In this document: piece by piece, positions 1 through 12,100 of the stretch
Position numbering within the stretch: the stretch's first letter is position 1
Layout: every line of letters starts with the position of its first letter
Assembly: GCF_032118995.1 (NCBI RefSeq)
Contig: NC_092665.1
Span: 14,404,012 to 14,468,011, forward strand
DNA length: 64,000 nucleotides
Reading direction: 5' to 3'
From: Asterias amurensis
Lineage: Eukaryota; Echinodermata; Asteroidea; Forcipulatida; Asteriidae
Notes under the pieces: model-generated
The model's input: the letters and a program-made list of their open reading frames with translations, nothing else
What the model was told of the DNA's origin: nothing
The model's database searches: none
Translations under genes and position numbers: made by a program

Positions 1-453
1 AGATGTACAAATAAAGTTATTCCATACAGTAAAATGAAACAGTAAAAGAGTTTACCATGTCTAAAGTTTGTGTAGCTTACGCTCATGACGTCAGGTGTGT
101 AGTGCACCCTCGCTTATTATTTTGGTCTGAAGGAGTTTGAATAATGGCCCATTAAATAAACTCACATAGAATACAGTACAAAATGCTAAATGTTCAGAAA
201 TACACGAACAATACTTGGACGTCTTGCAGCCTTTTACAGTGATATGGGGAGTCAAAGGGCTAGAGTTATTTTTCCCCCCAAGTAAAAACACCCCTAAGTC
301 ATCCAAAATACATCAAGTTTGAAGTCAATAACCCCAATATGGATGCCAATGTGAAGGGACTAGAGTTAATGAAATAGTTTTAAACACGTCATCCTTGCAT
401 TTGGAGTTTGCTTTGTGTATGAAATTCCTTCCTCCATGGTGTTCCAGAAAGCC

Positions 454-628
454 ATGGTATCACTAGACTCTATGAGCAAGTTCGAGTGAGGCACTATAGT
501 CGACTAGAGTCGACCATTGGTTGATTTTGTCTGGTATCCAGGATGTATTCAATGCATAGGTAACCATGGAACATTGACCAGTGGTTGACAAATGGTCGCC
601 ACCCGAACTTGCTCTATGGTATCACTAG
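454..628. repeat. small inverted-repeat insertion with 13-bp flanking duplications
   Basis: The 13-base string ATGGTATCACTAG occurs at 454-466 and again at 616-628. The roughly 150 bases between them begin and end with imperfect inverted copies of a GAGCAAGTTCG / CGAACTTGCTC motif. This is what a short nonautonomous DNA element with a target-site duplication looks like. The family is not recognised. Confidence 0.55.
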
Positions 629-1599
629 TGAACGAGTTGGATGGTTTTTAAGAATAGTTCTTTGTTATTCAAAGTGGCTGTGGCGTCCCTATCGGGCTCA
701 TTGTGCACCATGGTGAGCGCGGCTGGCCAGCAACAATTTGAAAAGCTGAACACTAAGGTTGCCCATAGAACCAGGGAGAGAAATACTACCTATTTGTACC
801 TTTAGTTGGTTGCTGATCTGCTCGATTAACAGTGAGTATACCTTTATTTTATTATATCAATATGCACATTCATAATAAAGAATGTTTATTTACCTTAAAA
901 AGATTTTGACATTGATTTAGACATTGTTAATTCATTTAACGTGACTGAGTTATCGTTGGTACGATAAATGGGGCGCCCGTCATGTCCCTTCGTAATTTCG
1001 TTGTTTAGGCGTATACACATTGTCTAGTTGATTTTCTTGACTTACAGTTCGTGGTACACCGCGCAAATTTAAAAATTGCCACGTGCCCAACAGTGAAACG
1101 TTTGGTCACTAATTACTCCAAACTTGGCTTAGTAGGCTTACCATGGAGAATTACCCTCCATCTACTGACCTTTGTTGACCCGCTTGACTAAATAGCGAGG
1201 TGAGGAAACGATCACGCCAATAACATTCGCTACTCACACGCACATCCATCACAAGCCCAAACATCATCGACAGCGGAACCGTCTGTTATCTCTCTAGTCA
1301 GGTGGCACTTTATCAACACTTCATTAACAAGCAGTCTGTTAACAAGTAGCATTTGAAACTGTGCATGGTGGAAATACAATATAGAAAGGTTTGCGGTACA
1401 CAATAATAATCTCTAAATGAGTTGGGCTGGTTCTGAAAAGAACCACTTGGTTCCGTCCCATCTTAAGAATCATTCCAACTGTAGTTGAGACCCGTCCCAC
1501 CAACCGCATTAGCTAGGATTGCCTGTAGATTGGGATTGCCTGGGGAACAGTTAAGTGACAATAAAGTGGACCTTTAAAGTACTTTTCCTCCTCAAGTTA

Positions 1600-1990
1600 C
1601 ATACATACATACAACTAAATATTTATAAAGCGCCTTTACATCAAGATCAAAGCGCTGGAAAGAGCAAGACCAATGGAACTATAAATACAACAAATTACAT
1701 CTGATACAAGTTAGTTTTGAGAGATTTTTTGAATAAAGGCAAAGAGTTACAATTTCTGATGCGTACTGGGAGGTTGATTCCATATTCGCGAAGCAATAAA
1801 AGAGAAAGTCCGGTTGTGAGCAGATGAGAGTGTTCTGATGGTTGGGTGTTCGGTTAGGCGTGTGTTGTCAGAAGCTGATCGCAAGCTTGAGCGTGGCGGT
1901 TGGTAGAGAGCAAGGCAAGATGATAAGTAGCCTGGTGCTATTCCTTGAAGACATTTAAACACAGTTGCTTTGTTCCTCTCGACGTATAGA
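1600..1990 (-). mobile_element. LINE 3' fragment (CR1/L2-like tail)
   Basis: On the minus strand 1747-1962 encodes about 70 residues of the region that follows the reverse transcriptase in CR1/L2-type non-LTR elements (FKCLQGIAPGYLSS, then R-SLRSA, then RTFSFIASRIWNQPP). Downstream on the same strand comes a 3' untranslated tail with an AAGCGCTTTATAAAT-like stretch and ends in a TATG/TGTA microsatellite near 1600, as these elements often do. It is a 5'-truncated dead copy; no endonuclease or polymerase core is present. Confidence 0.7.
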
Positions 1991-2174
1991 CCTCTATTTT
2001 GTTGATAGGTCGAATGTTAGTAAAAAAACTCAATCATACTAACAGATGTTTTCACCAAATTCAAAATTTTCCGCAAATTTCAATTTTAATACCTCCCATA
2101 ATTAATTGTTTTGTTTTCAACAAAATCAACATAATGTTTGAATATGTGTTACTTGTTACAGTAGCGATCTGTTT

Positions 2175-2650
2175 TTGATTTGCAAAGGGTGCCTTTTATC
2201 AAAGGAGAAAATCCCTTGGCGTCCTTGCCCTTTCAAAAACAAAGCATACAGGCTTGCGTATACCCACCATCCGTTTGACATAGGACGAAACGAACATAAA
2301 GTCAGCAAAGAAAAACACAATATACTTTCATATACGGTTTTTGAATCGAGTCCAGATTTGGTTTGAGTTGTGGTATGTCTACAGCTTTAGTTTTATGGGC
2401 AAATAAATATTTCCTTATTGTTTTATCAAATTAATTTCATGCATAATTGTTCGGTGAGCCACTTGGCTGAGCTGAATGAAAACTTGGAACGCTTGCATGC
2501 TGCAGCTCTATAAAGCCAAAAAATAAACTTGCCCGGATACAACGTCCAGGCCTGTTTATGTATGCTTCGTCCTTGAACAGCCAGGCCACCAAGGCATTTC
2601 CTCTTGGCAAAGGACACCCTATGTGGAAATTATGAATTTCTACTGGAACA
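2175..2650. repeat. dispersed GGTGCCCTT-type repeat, two opposed pieces
   Basis: The stretch around 2190-2250 (GGGTGCCTTTTATCAAAGG, then CCTTGCCCTTTCAAAAACAAAGC) and an inverted relative around 2575-2650 match sequence near 5095-5275, 18380-18690, 39775-39910 and 56410-56535. It is an interspersed repeat of unknown class. No coding potential is seen. Confidence 0.5.
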
Positions 2651-2751
2651 TTTTATGGCTTTCCATAGTTTTTCAATCTGGGTTGGCAAAAACTCGGGCT
2701 GTACGTTGCAAAAGAAAGGTCTATATCCGGTATAATGATATCATGCCATTG

Positions 2752-3120
2752 TTAAAGCCATTGGACCCTTTCGGTAAACAGTATTGTCCAAGGCCCACAC
2801 TTCGTGTATCACAACGTATATATAAAATAACAAACCTGTGAAAATTTGGGCTTAATCGGTCATCGGAGTCGGGAGAAAATAACGGGAAAACCCACCCTTG
2901 TATCCGCGCGTTTCGCCGTGTCATGACATGTGTTTAAAATAAATCCGTAATTCTCGTTAACGAGAATTGATATTGTTTTACTGTTTTCTCAAAAAGTAAA
3001 GCATTTCATGGAATAATATTTCAAGAGAAGTATTTTACCATTACCTTCTGTAAACCCTGTAAGTTATTTGTAAATCTGTGAACTTTTTTTTCCTGTACCG
3101 AAAGGGTCCAATGGCTTTAA
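2752..3120. mobile_element. MITE family B, TTAA-ended, 369 bp
   Basis: The element starts TTAAAGCCATTGGACCC and ends with the inverse, GGGTCCAATGGCTTTAA. A second copy lies at 32181-32552 in the opposite orientation. The inner part carries a perfect small palindrome, TTCTCGTTAACGAGAA. No protein is encoded; it is a nonautonomous DNA transposon probably moved by a TTAA-specific transposase (inference from the ends). Confidence 0.8.
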
Positions 3121-3290
3121 AGGGACACGCCTTGGATCGGGCGAGTTTGAAACCTTTTGTTATAAAATGCATATGCCTGGTTAGAAAGCTGTTTTAAAAG
3201 TAGAATATAACGATCCACACAATATTATGCCTCGAAATTGCATGGTTTTCCTTTATACATCGTGAACTAAACACGGCATGCCATTTCGTG
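3117..3290. mobile_element. MITE family C, half copy
   Basis: It begins at the very TTAA that closes the family B element (TTAAAGGGACACGCCTTGGATCGG) and follows the left half of the complete hairpin copy at 31722-32102 before losing similarity near 3290. The second half is missing. Confidence 0.65.
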
Positions 3291-3567
3291 GCGCTGGTCT
3301 TTTTTCTTGCGTGATATCTGGGGTCGTGCTTGACATCTGGGGGTGCCGCGACTAAAGGCTAAGGTAGCCAAAACAAAGTGACTACATTTCGTTAACCTTG
3401 CGTGTAAATCTGATAATCTGGCGTGACATATTTCCAGTTGAACCCATTGCTTGCTATCTGGTTTTAATGATAACATCATTTAACCTCATCACCTATTGTT
3501 CAATGTGTGTACATTATTGACTAACGGATGAGCTTGGGCTTCCGTTTCAACCCCTGCTAAATATGGC

Positions 3568-3950
3568 TAAAAGGCAGTGGACACTATTGGTAGTTGTCAA
3601 AGACTGGCCTTCACAGTTGGTGTATCTCAACATATGCATAAATTAATAACAAACCTGTGAAAATTTGAGCTCAATCGGTCATCGAACTTGCGAGATAATA
3701 ATGAAAGAAAAAACACCCTTGTCACACGAAGTTGTGTGCGTTTAGATGGTTGATTTCGAGACCTCAAGTTCTAAACCTGAGGCTCAAATTCGTGAAAAAA
3801 TTACTTCTTTCTCGAAAACTATGGCACTTCAGAGAGAGCCGTTTCTTACAATGTTTTATACCATCAACCTCTCCCCATTACTCGTCACCAAGAAAGGTTT
3901 TATGCTAATAAATATTTTGAGTAATTACCAATAGTGTCCACTGCCTTTAA
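3568..3950 (-). mobile_element. MITE family A copy 1, about 383 bp
   Basis: This is the commonest repeat in the window. Its ends are AAGGCAGTGGACACTATTGG and the inverse CAATAGTGTCCACTGCCTT. Inside are the recurring landmarks TTGAGCTCAAATTTTCACAGG-like, GACCTCAAGTTCTAAAC and ACTACGTCACTTC-like motifs. Apparent short open frames in it are shadows that recur in all copies. Confidence 0.85.
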
Positions 3951-4133
3951 AACGATCGAAACAACAAATGTTTTAAGTGCTTTCTAATTTTTTTTTTTTT
4001 TTTTTTTTTTTTTTATACTTGACGATACCTGTTAGTGGCGGTTAACCGCTCTTGGTTATCAATCAATAAATTTATAAATAAAATTTAAAAAATGCTACGA
4101 TTGAATTCGGACTTGTGCTACCCCAGTGGCGTA

Positions 4134-4440
4134 CCATTCACACTACTCTAATCCCCAGGGTTGCCCTGGGGAAATACGGCCGGCCTTTTCACACTATGGT
4201 CGCTTTACCCATCGTAGGCCCTCTGTCTGCCCCGGAAAATGGGTATATCCCCTTGGAAAAGCCACCCCTGCTCTGGAGTAGGGTTCTATTCTTGACACGA
4301 CGTGCAACCGGAGCCCTGCGGAATAGGTATCACTCGTGTGCAAGAGCATCAGGATATAAAGGGGCCTAACCGTGGGGTAAAACAAAGTCGCGGGGACTCC
4401 CCGGGGCTGTATTTCGTGGGGATAAGAGCTGCAATGTGAA
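4134..4440. repeat. diverged foldback repeat
   Basis: TTCACACTACTCTAATCCCC at the left and an imperfect inverse (GGGGATAAGAGCTGCAATGTGAA) at the right, with a GC-rich middle, suggest an old hairpin element. A minus-strand frame of 158 codons overlaps it, but has no domain and reads through a G-run, so it is not called as a gene. Confidence 0.45.
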
Positions 4441-5089
4441 CAGGACTTGGGGTACGGGGGGGGGGGGGGGGAGACACGCACATGTCCCACGATTAATATC
4501 CGTGCCAATCTCCGCCCACCCAAGCCGCTGAGACAACCCCACACCCCAAACTGAAATTTATACGCCGCTGTATGGTGGACACTATAGGAGCATGGAGCTA
4601 TCATGATAGGAGTGCACTGTTTAGATTGGGTGTAGGGGCGTAATAGACCTACCAACAAATTCAAAACCATAGTGTATTGTGTCCACCATACCTGAAAATG
4701 ACAAATGCAATTGTGCTGACAGAAATGTTGTATTTTATTTGAACACCCATTATGGGATAATTCGTGTTCTTGTTTTTGGTAGAACTACTAACAATTTTAA
4801 CACCGCGGTTTTTTAATTATGTGATGACCGTTCTTGGACGTGTGGTTTTCCTTTTTTCTTTTTTTGCTTTATCATTACGGCTTGACTCTTTCTTTATCAA
4901 CCCACGAGTCAACTAACAATCATGTGTCCTGAACTTTTTATTGTCGAGTCAGTCCTCTAAACACCCACTCCATCAAAGGAAACTTAATCGTGCATGATTT
5001 CCTCTGCAAAGACAGTGAAATTATTGATAGTAAATGCCATCAATTTCTGCAGGGAAGTTGTCATTTTTGTTCTCCCTCTCCACTTTTAG

Positions 5090-5275
5090 GCGATACAAAA
5101 TCAGCCCTCTATGCTTCGTTTTTGAAAGGGCAGGGGGCACCAAGATGGAACGAGTTACTCGTCCTATCCCCCAGAAATTGGATTAATTTAGCGTTTCTAG
5201 AAGTTGCCTGCTGGGCACCGAAGCATTTCCTCCGTTTCCTATATGAAGAAATTGTGAATTTCTACTGGAGCTATT
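5090..5275. repeat. dispersed GGTGCCCTT-type repeat
   Basis: This is a relative of the repeat at 2575-2650: both share CATTTCCTC near a GCACC/GTGCC motif followed by AAATTGTGAATTTCTACTGG. The rest of 4680-5940 is AT-rich, with homopolymer runs, and shows no gene. Confidence 0.45.
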
Positions 5276-5949
5276 CATGTATATATCGTATTCTTGATTG
5301 CGTTTGAGTTCGGGGTGGGGTCAATTTTGTGTTCTAGTGCTGGTTTTACCATTTTTGTTTAGGTTTTATTTCGATTTTGGGTTTGGGTTAAACTTACAAA
5401 GGTTTATAACTCTTTTTTTCTTTTCTTCTCTTTTTTTGGGGGGGGGGGTGGTCATGTTCGGGAAATGTTAATATTATTATGTACAATATAACTCAATGAA
5501 ACTTGAAAACTAAAAGCAAAGAAAACTGTCAAGTAATGGTCAAAACTGAAGTTGATGATGACAAATTTTGGCGATTGTGGCAAGGCAAGTGTCCGCACGT
5601 AGTTTTTCTTTCTGTAAATCAAAATTGCCATCCTCAAAAAAAGAAAAAATTCCCGATGTTTAATCGATTTACAAGAACATAAATTCCCCCATTGAAAAGC
5701 ACTAGGACAATGGCAATTTTAGTATACAGAAACCTAAAATGCAATCCGCACGTATAGGCCTATGCTTTTTTGCACTTTCATGCCTTAATTGAAATAAAAT
5801 ACCCAAACATGGTGAAGCACTATAGCAAGGTGATTTAGCGGAAATCGTCTTACAGTGGGTTGCACTGCGGGTATCTTAATCACGGGTCTTTGGTCCTAAA
5901 GGAAATGGTAGGCTGTGACATCCTTCCTCCCTTTTGATGAAGCAGCTAT

Positions 5950-5957
5950 TATATAAG
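5950..5957 (+). promoter_or_regulatory. TATA box for the astacin gene
   Basis: TATATAAG lies about 200 bases upstream of the astacin start codon and is the best core-promoter match there. Transcription would start near 5980, giving a 5' leader of roughly 180 bases. A CAG acceptor-like site just before 6140 leaves open a short leader intron. Confidence 0.5.
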
Positions 5958-6159
5958 GGCCAAACATCTCCTCCAGAGCTATTGTATTTTTCGATCGAGT
6001 GGTCATCACATCGATGGTAGATTTTACACTATAAGTTTTTTTTTTGGCTATAAGTTTTGTACACTTGAAGTTGTATTGTTTTGGCTGAGTGGTTAAACGG
6101 TTGTTACTTCCATTTTACAATAGTTTGCTGATTGTCCAGGAGTGACGAGTGCCTTCGAT

Positions 6160-9100
6160 ATGGACGTGGTGGGAAAAGTGGTGCTAAGCCTGCTCTTGGT
6201 CTGTGCAAGCCATGCTTTACCGGTATGTACTGATTTGATTGTATCATTGTCAAAAGGGCTACAGTTAAATTTAAAAAAAAATACCGCCAATGCTGATATT
6301 CTTTCTAGTTTAACCATTAATCATTAAAAGCCTATTTTATTTCCCTCTCTTAAAAAAACTTATTAACACGGCTACCAAGCAACTTATTTTGTTGTTATAG
6401 TCCGTCGAACACTACTTGGCTTGTAATTCGAAACTGTAGCATATGAAGTCCTTTCCGAAATGTTGAGAAAGAAATCGATAAACAGACGCAAATTTTATTC
6501 AAAAGATCTTGACTAGTTTAATAAATTGTATGAGTATTTTGTGTAAACTTTGGTTTTAGGTGCCCGTGATTCCTGATAATTTTGATAATGCTACAATGGA
6601 TTTAGCGCCAAATGGAATGCCTGTGTTTGTGGTGAGTAATTAATGTGTATTAATATTTCATATTATTTTATTTGTTTGAAAGAGGCGAACTGTTTACCAA
6701 ACACCATGACACGTTGTATCAATGCAACCATTTAAATAGTGGACGTGATATAGGACCCGAAATATCATTCAAAACATCAACTTTTAAAAAATTTGTTTAC
6801 AACGAATCACAACTGCAAGAATTATCGCATAACTTAAAGGCAGGTTAACTTCGTAAGATTTGGCAGGTGAAACAAAAAGTAGTCGGCACCATTCCGAAAG
6901 CACTAGGAAAACATCCGGACGAAATAGGGATAAATGTGAGATTGCAAAAGGCGGTGCTCTAAACCGCTCGGCCACGACGGGGAAAAAATGTAGTTTTAGA
7001 GCAGGAAGATATTCTCACCCGAAAATTTGAATCTGAGACGAGCTTCAAGCAGTGAAGCCTTTCTCAGCAGTTAAAAGCAAACAATTTTATCCAACAATGG
7101 TAATGTTTTTCCCATTATTTTCTTGCAAACTAATTTGCTCTCCTCCCTTGTTTCACAGGTTGATCTTAAAGTACCGACTTACGAAGGTAAGAGTTGAAGT
7201 TATCGATATACATTCTTTGAATCAATAGATGGTACGGCATTGCTAATGTTGGCAACACTGTGGCCGCTCGTATATTTTTAGATGACAGACACAACAAAAT
7301 TAGTCCTTGAAAACCTGTGACATCAGATAAGTTTTGAGAAGAGATTTGAATTTTGTGGTACAAAGACAAGATCTAAGATTAAGTGGTAGAGAATTCGAGA
7401 TGCGTGGCGAAGCTGAAGAAAATGACATTTCACCCCATGAGTGTCGATACTTGGGTCCAATGAGGAGAAGCATGGAACTTGATCGAAGATTCCTCGATAG
7501 AGTTCAGAAATATAGTGGAGAGCCTTGCCATTAAGAGCTTTGGACAATGAGCATCATCTTGAAGATGAGGAACCCTTTAGAAAAACAATTGCACAAATCT
7601 ATCAATGATCCTATCTTTCAGATATGGGAAAATTCGGCACAGAAGAGGAAGACGAAAGCATGGGAATAATCTTAAGAGAGAACAGCAACATGCAAACAGG
7701 TGAGTGTTATTATATACGTTGAATAAATCTTCATTTAACATGAATTTATTACAGCTTCTTCTACACTCTGCTGAAGTTTAAAGAAGAAAAAAATGTGATT
7801 GCTAATTACCTTTTATGTAATTATTTTTTTACGCAGGCGTTGAAAACATAATGATTGAAGGTGACGTCATCCTTGGTTACAACATCAACGAATATAACGC
7901 AACGGTGAGTAAAGCGATATCCAAACTGACGATAACGGCATTGTGTATTTGTGATTCCCGCCATTTCGGAATTTTTGCACCAAATTGATGTGTAGATTTA
8001 TCTTTTAATTTCGCGGGTTCTTGTCTTATTACAGCAACCACAAGAAACCGCAGCAAGGAACCGTAATCGACGCTGGCCGAATGGTGTTGTTCCCTACTTT
8101 ATCGATAGAACCTTTGGTGAGTTCTGGGTCCAAGTTCATAGAGCTGCTAAGCACAAACATTTGCTTAGCATGAAATGTTTGCCTTGATAAAAACAAGATT
8201 TCCCAACCAAATTTCAAGAAGCATACAACAGCGCCCAGTAACTAGGAAATGCAACAAAATAGAAGTTCGGTTGGTAATCCTTTATTTATCAAAGTAGAAA
8301 TTTCATGCTAAGCAAATTTTCATGCTTAGCAGCTCTATGAAATTGGTCCCTGTTGTTCTTAATGTAGAACTTGTTCTTTCTTGAAAGAGGGATATGTAAA
8401 GAATGTGTATTTTGGGACTACGGCTATAGTTATCGCCACTTTTGAACCTTAGACTTGACTCAAGTCCCAATCCCGTAAAAGTCCTTTTATTTCCAGTCCC
8501 TTTCCATCAGGAAACGCTCCCAACCTGTGCTCTGCGCCGCGGGGTAGGGACTTGACTATCCTCCAGTTTCCTGATAAGTAAATAATGTATTCACTTATGA
8601 ATATGTAAACATTGCTGCGTGATACTTGTTATCCAATCAAACACTTTTTAAAAAAAGAGAACAGTGAATCAAGTCTGTTCAAACCTCAGAGTTATTCTTT
8701 TAAAAGAGCCAGCAATCTTGTTCAAATTTCCATTCTGTTTATTGACCTCTTTTATCTGCTGGGCATGGGCCAATACACATTTTGCTCCTTTAAAAACGAA
8801 CACATTTTACCCTTTGTAGATTCTGGAGCAAGGAATCGCATCTTAGCTGGTATCCAGAGATATCACCAGACAACATGCATACGATGGGTACCAAGGACCA
8901 ACCAGAGAGACTACGTACACATTGTGCCAAGACAGGGGTAAGTGTAGATTTGGTTTCAAGTCTGTGCTCGTTTTCTTTGCTTTACATCAATGAGAGTCAT
9001 TGCATTAGTATGGTTTGACTTTTAAGTTAACAACCGCGGGGCCAAACTAGCCTGTGAGCTGAATCTGGAGCCGAAGCCGTGGTTTCGAAAAGGGGCCAGA

Positions 9101-12100
9101 GAAGGGTTGTATATGAGTGTCACTTGGAACGCTGAACCGAATCTAGGCTTGTTTGTTCAGAGGGTGACGGGGTGTCCAGGAAGCATGCCGGATGGAGATC
9201 TTCGATCAGGTCCTTGGGTTATATAACACAGGATGTCATGTTATCATGAATGAAAAGAACTTTGACCGAATTCATTACTATACATCCGAATCTACTCCTT
9301 GGTAGTAGAATAAAGAAAGACAGTTCTCTAAAGAACAAGCTCTACCTGGCAAGTATATACTTACCGAACTACAAATATAATTTTATAACAAAAATCAAGC
9401 ACTTTATACTATTTTTTAACGATTGTGGTGTTGATGTGTGTTTGTTACAGTTGTTTCTCCGCGGTCGGTCGTCAGGGCGGGCGCCAGGAGCTGTCGGTCG
9501 GGGGAACATGCAACTTTGCACGGGGGATCATCATGCATGAGATGATGCACGCCATCGGCTTCCAACACGAACAGACCAGGACTGACAGAGACCAGTTTGT
9601 CACCATCTTCTTTCAGAATATCCAGCGAGGTAAGAAAGAGAGATATTTGTAGAGTGTTAATTAAAATGTGAAGATATGGAAAATAGTTGGAAGGTTACTT
9701 GGAAGATATATGGAGAACTATAGTCTTGATTTGGTATGCTCTCTTTGATAAAAAAAAGAAGCTCGTTACATCCATTGAGCCAGAGTGCCACCATGCAATA
9801 CCTTAAACGCATCTTGCGTAATATTTCAAAAGTCTTAAATCCCAAGATCATTTATGTGAAAGACATCATACACTGCACTGAACAAAAAAATCTTTAGAAA
9901 CTTAAAGGGTAAAACAATAAATGGTGTTCGAAGCTCTGCATGGTGGGAAAAATAAAAAGCAACTATCAAAACAGTAAACTTGCGGAAACAACCATCTCTT
10001 TCGATGGAGTGTTGGCTCTAAAGAGCCGGTGTGGTATCGACGTGTCGAACAGTATACCCTGCTTGTCTTCAACAAGAATGTAAGTTTACTATCTAGTATT
10101 TATTTAGTAGAAAATAATGTTTGATATTTTTTTGATTTTTTTTTCTCGGCAGGTTTGGAGTATAACTTCCAGCGTTACAGCTCTACCGTAATAGACACGC
10201 TTCAGACCCGCTATGATTACGCCTCCATTATGCACTATCCACGTAATGCGTTCTCGAGCAACGGACGGGATACCATCCAACCCAGGCAAGCGGGAGTTTC
10301 CATCGGTAACCGCAATGACTTCAGTAATATCGACGTCTTCAAAATCAACACATACTACGAATGTGGTAAGTTGGGGGAGGTATAGTGATTTCTGCTCTAC
10401 AAGCCAGGCTTCAGATGGATGATACCAAAGCCTACCGTCAGTCTGGGCTTGATTTTAGACCATAGAAATGGCCTTCGGGCGTTGTGTGTCAGGCACTACT
10501 AGCGTTAAAAAAAATACCCACGGATTTCTTTTGGTTTTCGTTTTATTCAAGAATACAAACCTTATAAGAAATGTCCACTCTGATGGCGATAATAAAAAAA
10601 ACTCTACTTTTTCAGAGATGTAATTGTAAAATGTCTCACATCAAAAAATACATTTACAGGAGCACTACACTGACTGATTAACAAGAAACAATTAAGTTGA
10701 GATTAACTGACTGCGGTAGTTCATACTCGCTTCAATGAACCATTCCTCAACTTCGCACGTGGTTCACATGAAACATTATTCACACAAGCTCATGAATATT
10801 CATTAACAAGCGGTCTCACGAGTGACACCCAATAAAATGGTCTTTGATCCGCGGCGTCACCTTTTTAATTAAACTTTAAAAACAAATATCATAATCAAGA
10901 AATGTTGTTTAATTGTGTGTTACGTCTTATAGATACACCCACTTACTTTCTCTAAAAAGCACGACACGTGGGTCTCGTCTTTGCTTATAAAAAATAGCAG
11001 AAAATCTTTGCACATAAAAAAAACAGGATCTCGAATCTGCATGACTCAGTATTATGAGGTCTTATTAAGTGTTTTCCAATGTTGTACTGTACATTTTTTC
11101 TAATTATTTTGGGGTTTATTTTACACCCTCATTTTTATTTCAGGTGATGATGCGGGAACTGGAACAGGGACTACACCCACAAATAGTAAGTCACCCCCCC
11201 TCCCCTTGAATTTTAAAAAAGATGTACGCCTATATGCATGGTTCTTTCTGAGCATATTATTATATGTTATTTGGGACGGGGTCCTTTTTGTACAAGTTCA
11301 AAGTCACCCATTCATCTGTTGATTTTGGTAACGTTGTTTTTTTTATCTGCAAGCAAAATTTAGTTTGGCACCAGCCACAACCAATTCAACAATACATTTA
11401 TTTCCATACTCTCATAAAAGAACAACAACAGTTGTAATACGGAGTAACTCAAAACATATCTTTTAGTAAGAGTAAACATGAATAAATAATTAAATAGAGT
11501 ACGGGGCCGTTTTGGTGGGCATTTTTCATGTAATGCCCTTTTGATCACTGAATTGACATTATAGTAACCAGTTTCTGGACTCGGATCTTTCTGACAATCC
11601 TTTTGTTTCATACTTTGTCTAATAAATTATGGTCCGGGGTCGTCCAACAGTGTCTGGGTTATCCTGTTTCCTTGCAAGATGTTTTTTTTTGTCTTCTTAA
11701 TTTTTTGAGGTTTTGTTAAAATAAATAAGTAAGCGACTTTTTAGTTCTGAGTGCAGACAAGTCATCAACCGCCATCTTTGATGTATTAACAAGTTGCACG
11801 CGTGCACTTGCCCCCTTGTTATCCTCATCAAAGATGGCGGTCGATAACGCGTATTACAATCCATCTATTGATGATCATTAAAATTAACTTATTTTCGTGT
11901 GTGTGATTCCCATAGACTGCGTGGATAATAATGTCAACTGTGGATACTGGGCGCGCGTCGGAGAGTGCCAGAGAAATCCTAACTATATGAATGTAAACTG
12001 CCGAAGAAGCTGCCGAATTTGTACCAGTTCATCAAACGTAATCACAACACAAGGTAACCCTAGACCTTTATCATGCTGTGGCAGTGGACACTATTGGTAA

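Noticed and set aside
1-453. Gene at the left edge of the window
   Set aside because: Only a 71-codon frame without any recognisable feature; no splice-linked coding sequence was found.
3746-3934. Repeated 60-70 codon frames (also 18008-18202, 47278-47574, 59078-59266, 56050-56232)
   Set aside because: The same peptide recurs because all lie in MITE family A copies; it is not a conserved gene.
4194-4670. 158-codon minus-strand open frame
   Set aside because: It overlaps a foldback repeat and a long G-run, has no domain, and its composition is not protein-like.
7323-7547. Opposed 66- and 74-codon frames in astacin intron 3
   Set aside because: The catalytic-gene reading phase skips this stretch and no astacin motif is present; it may be an unnamed repeat.
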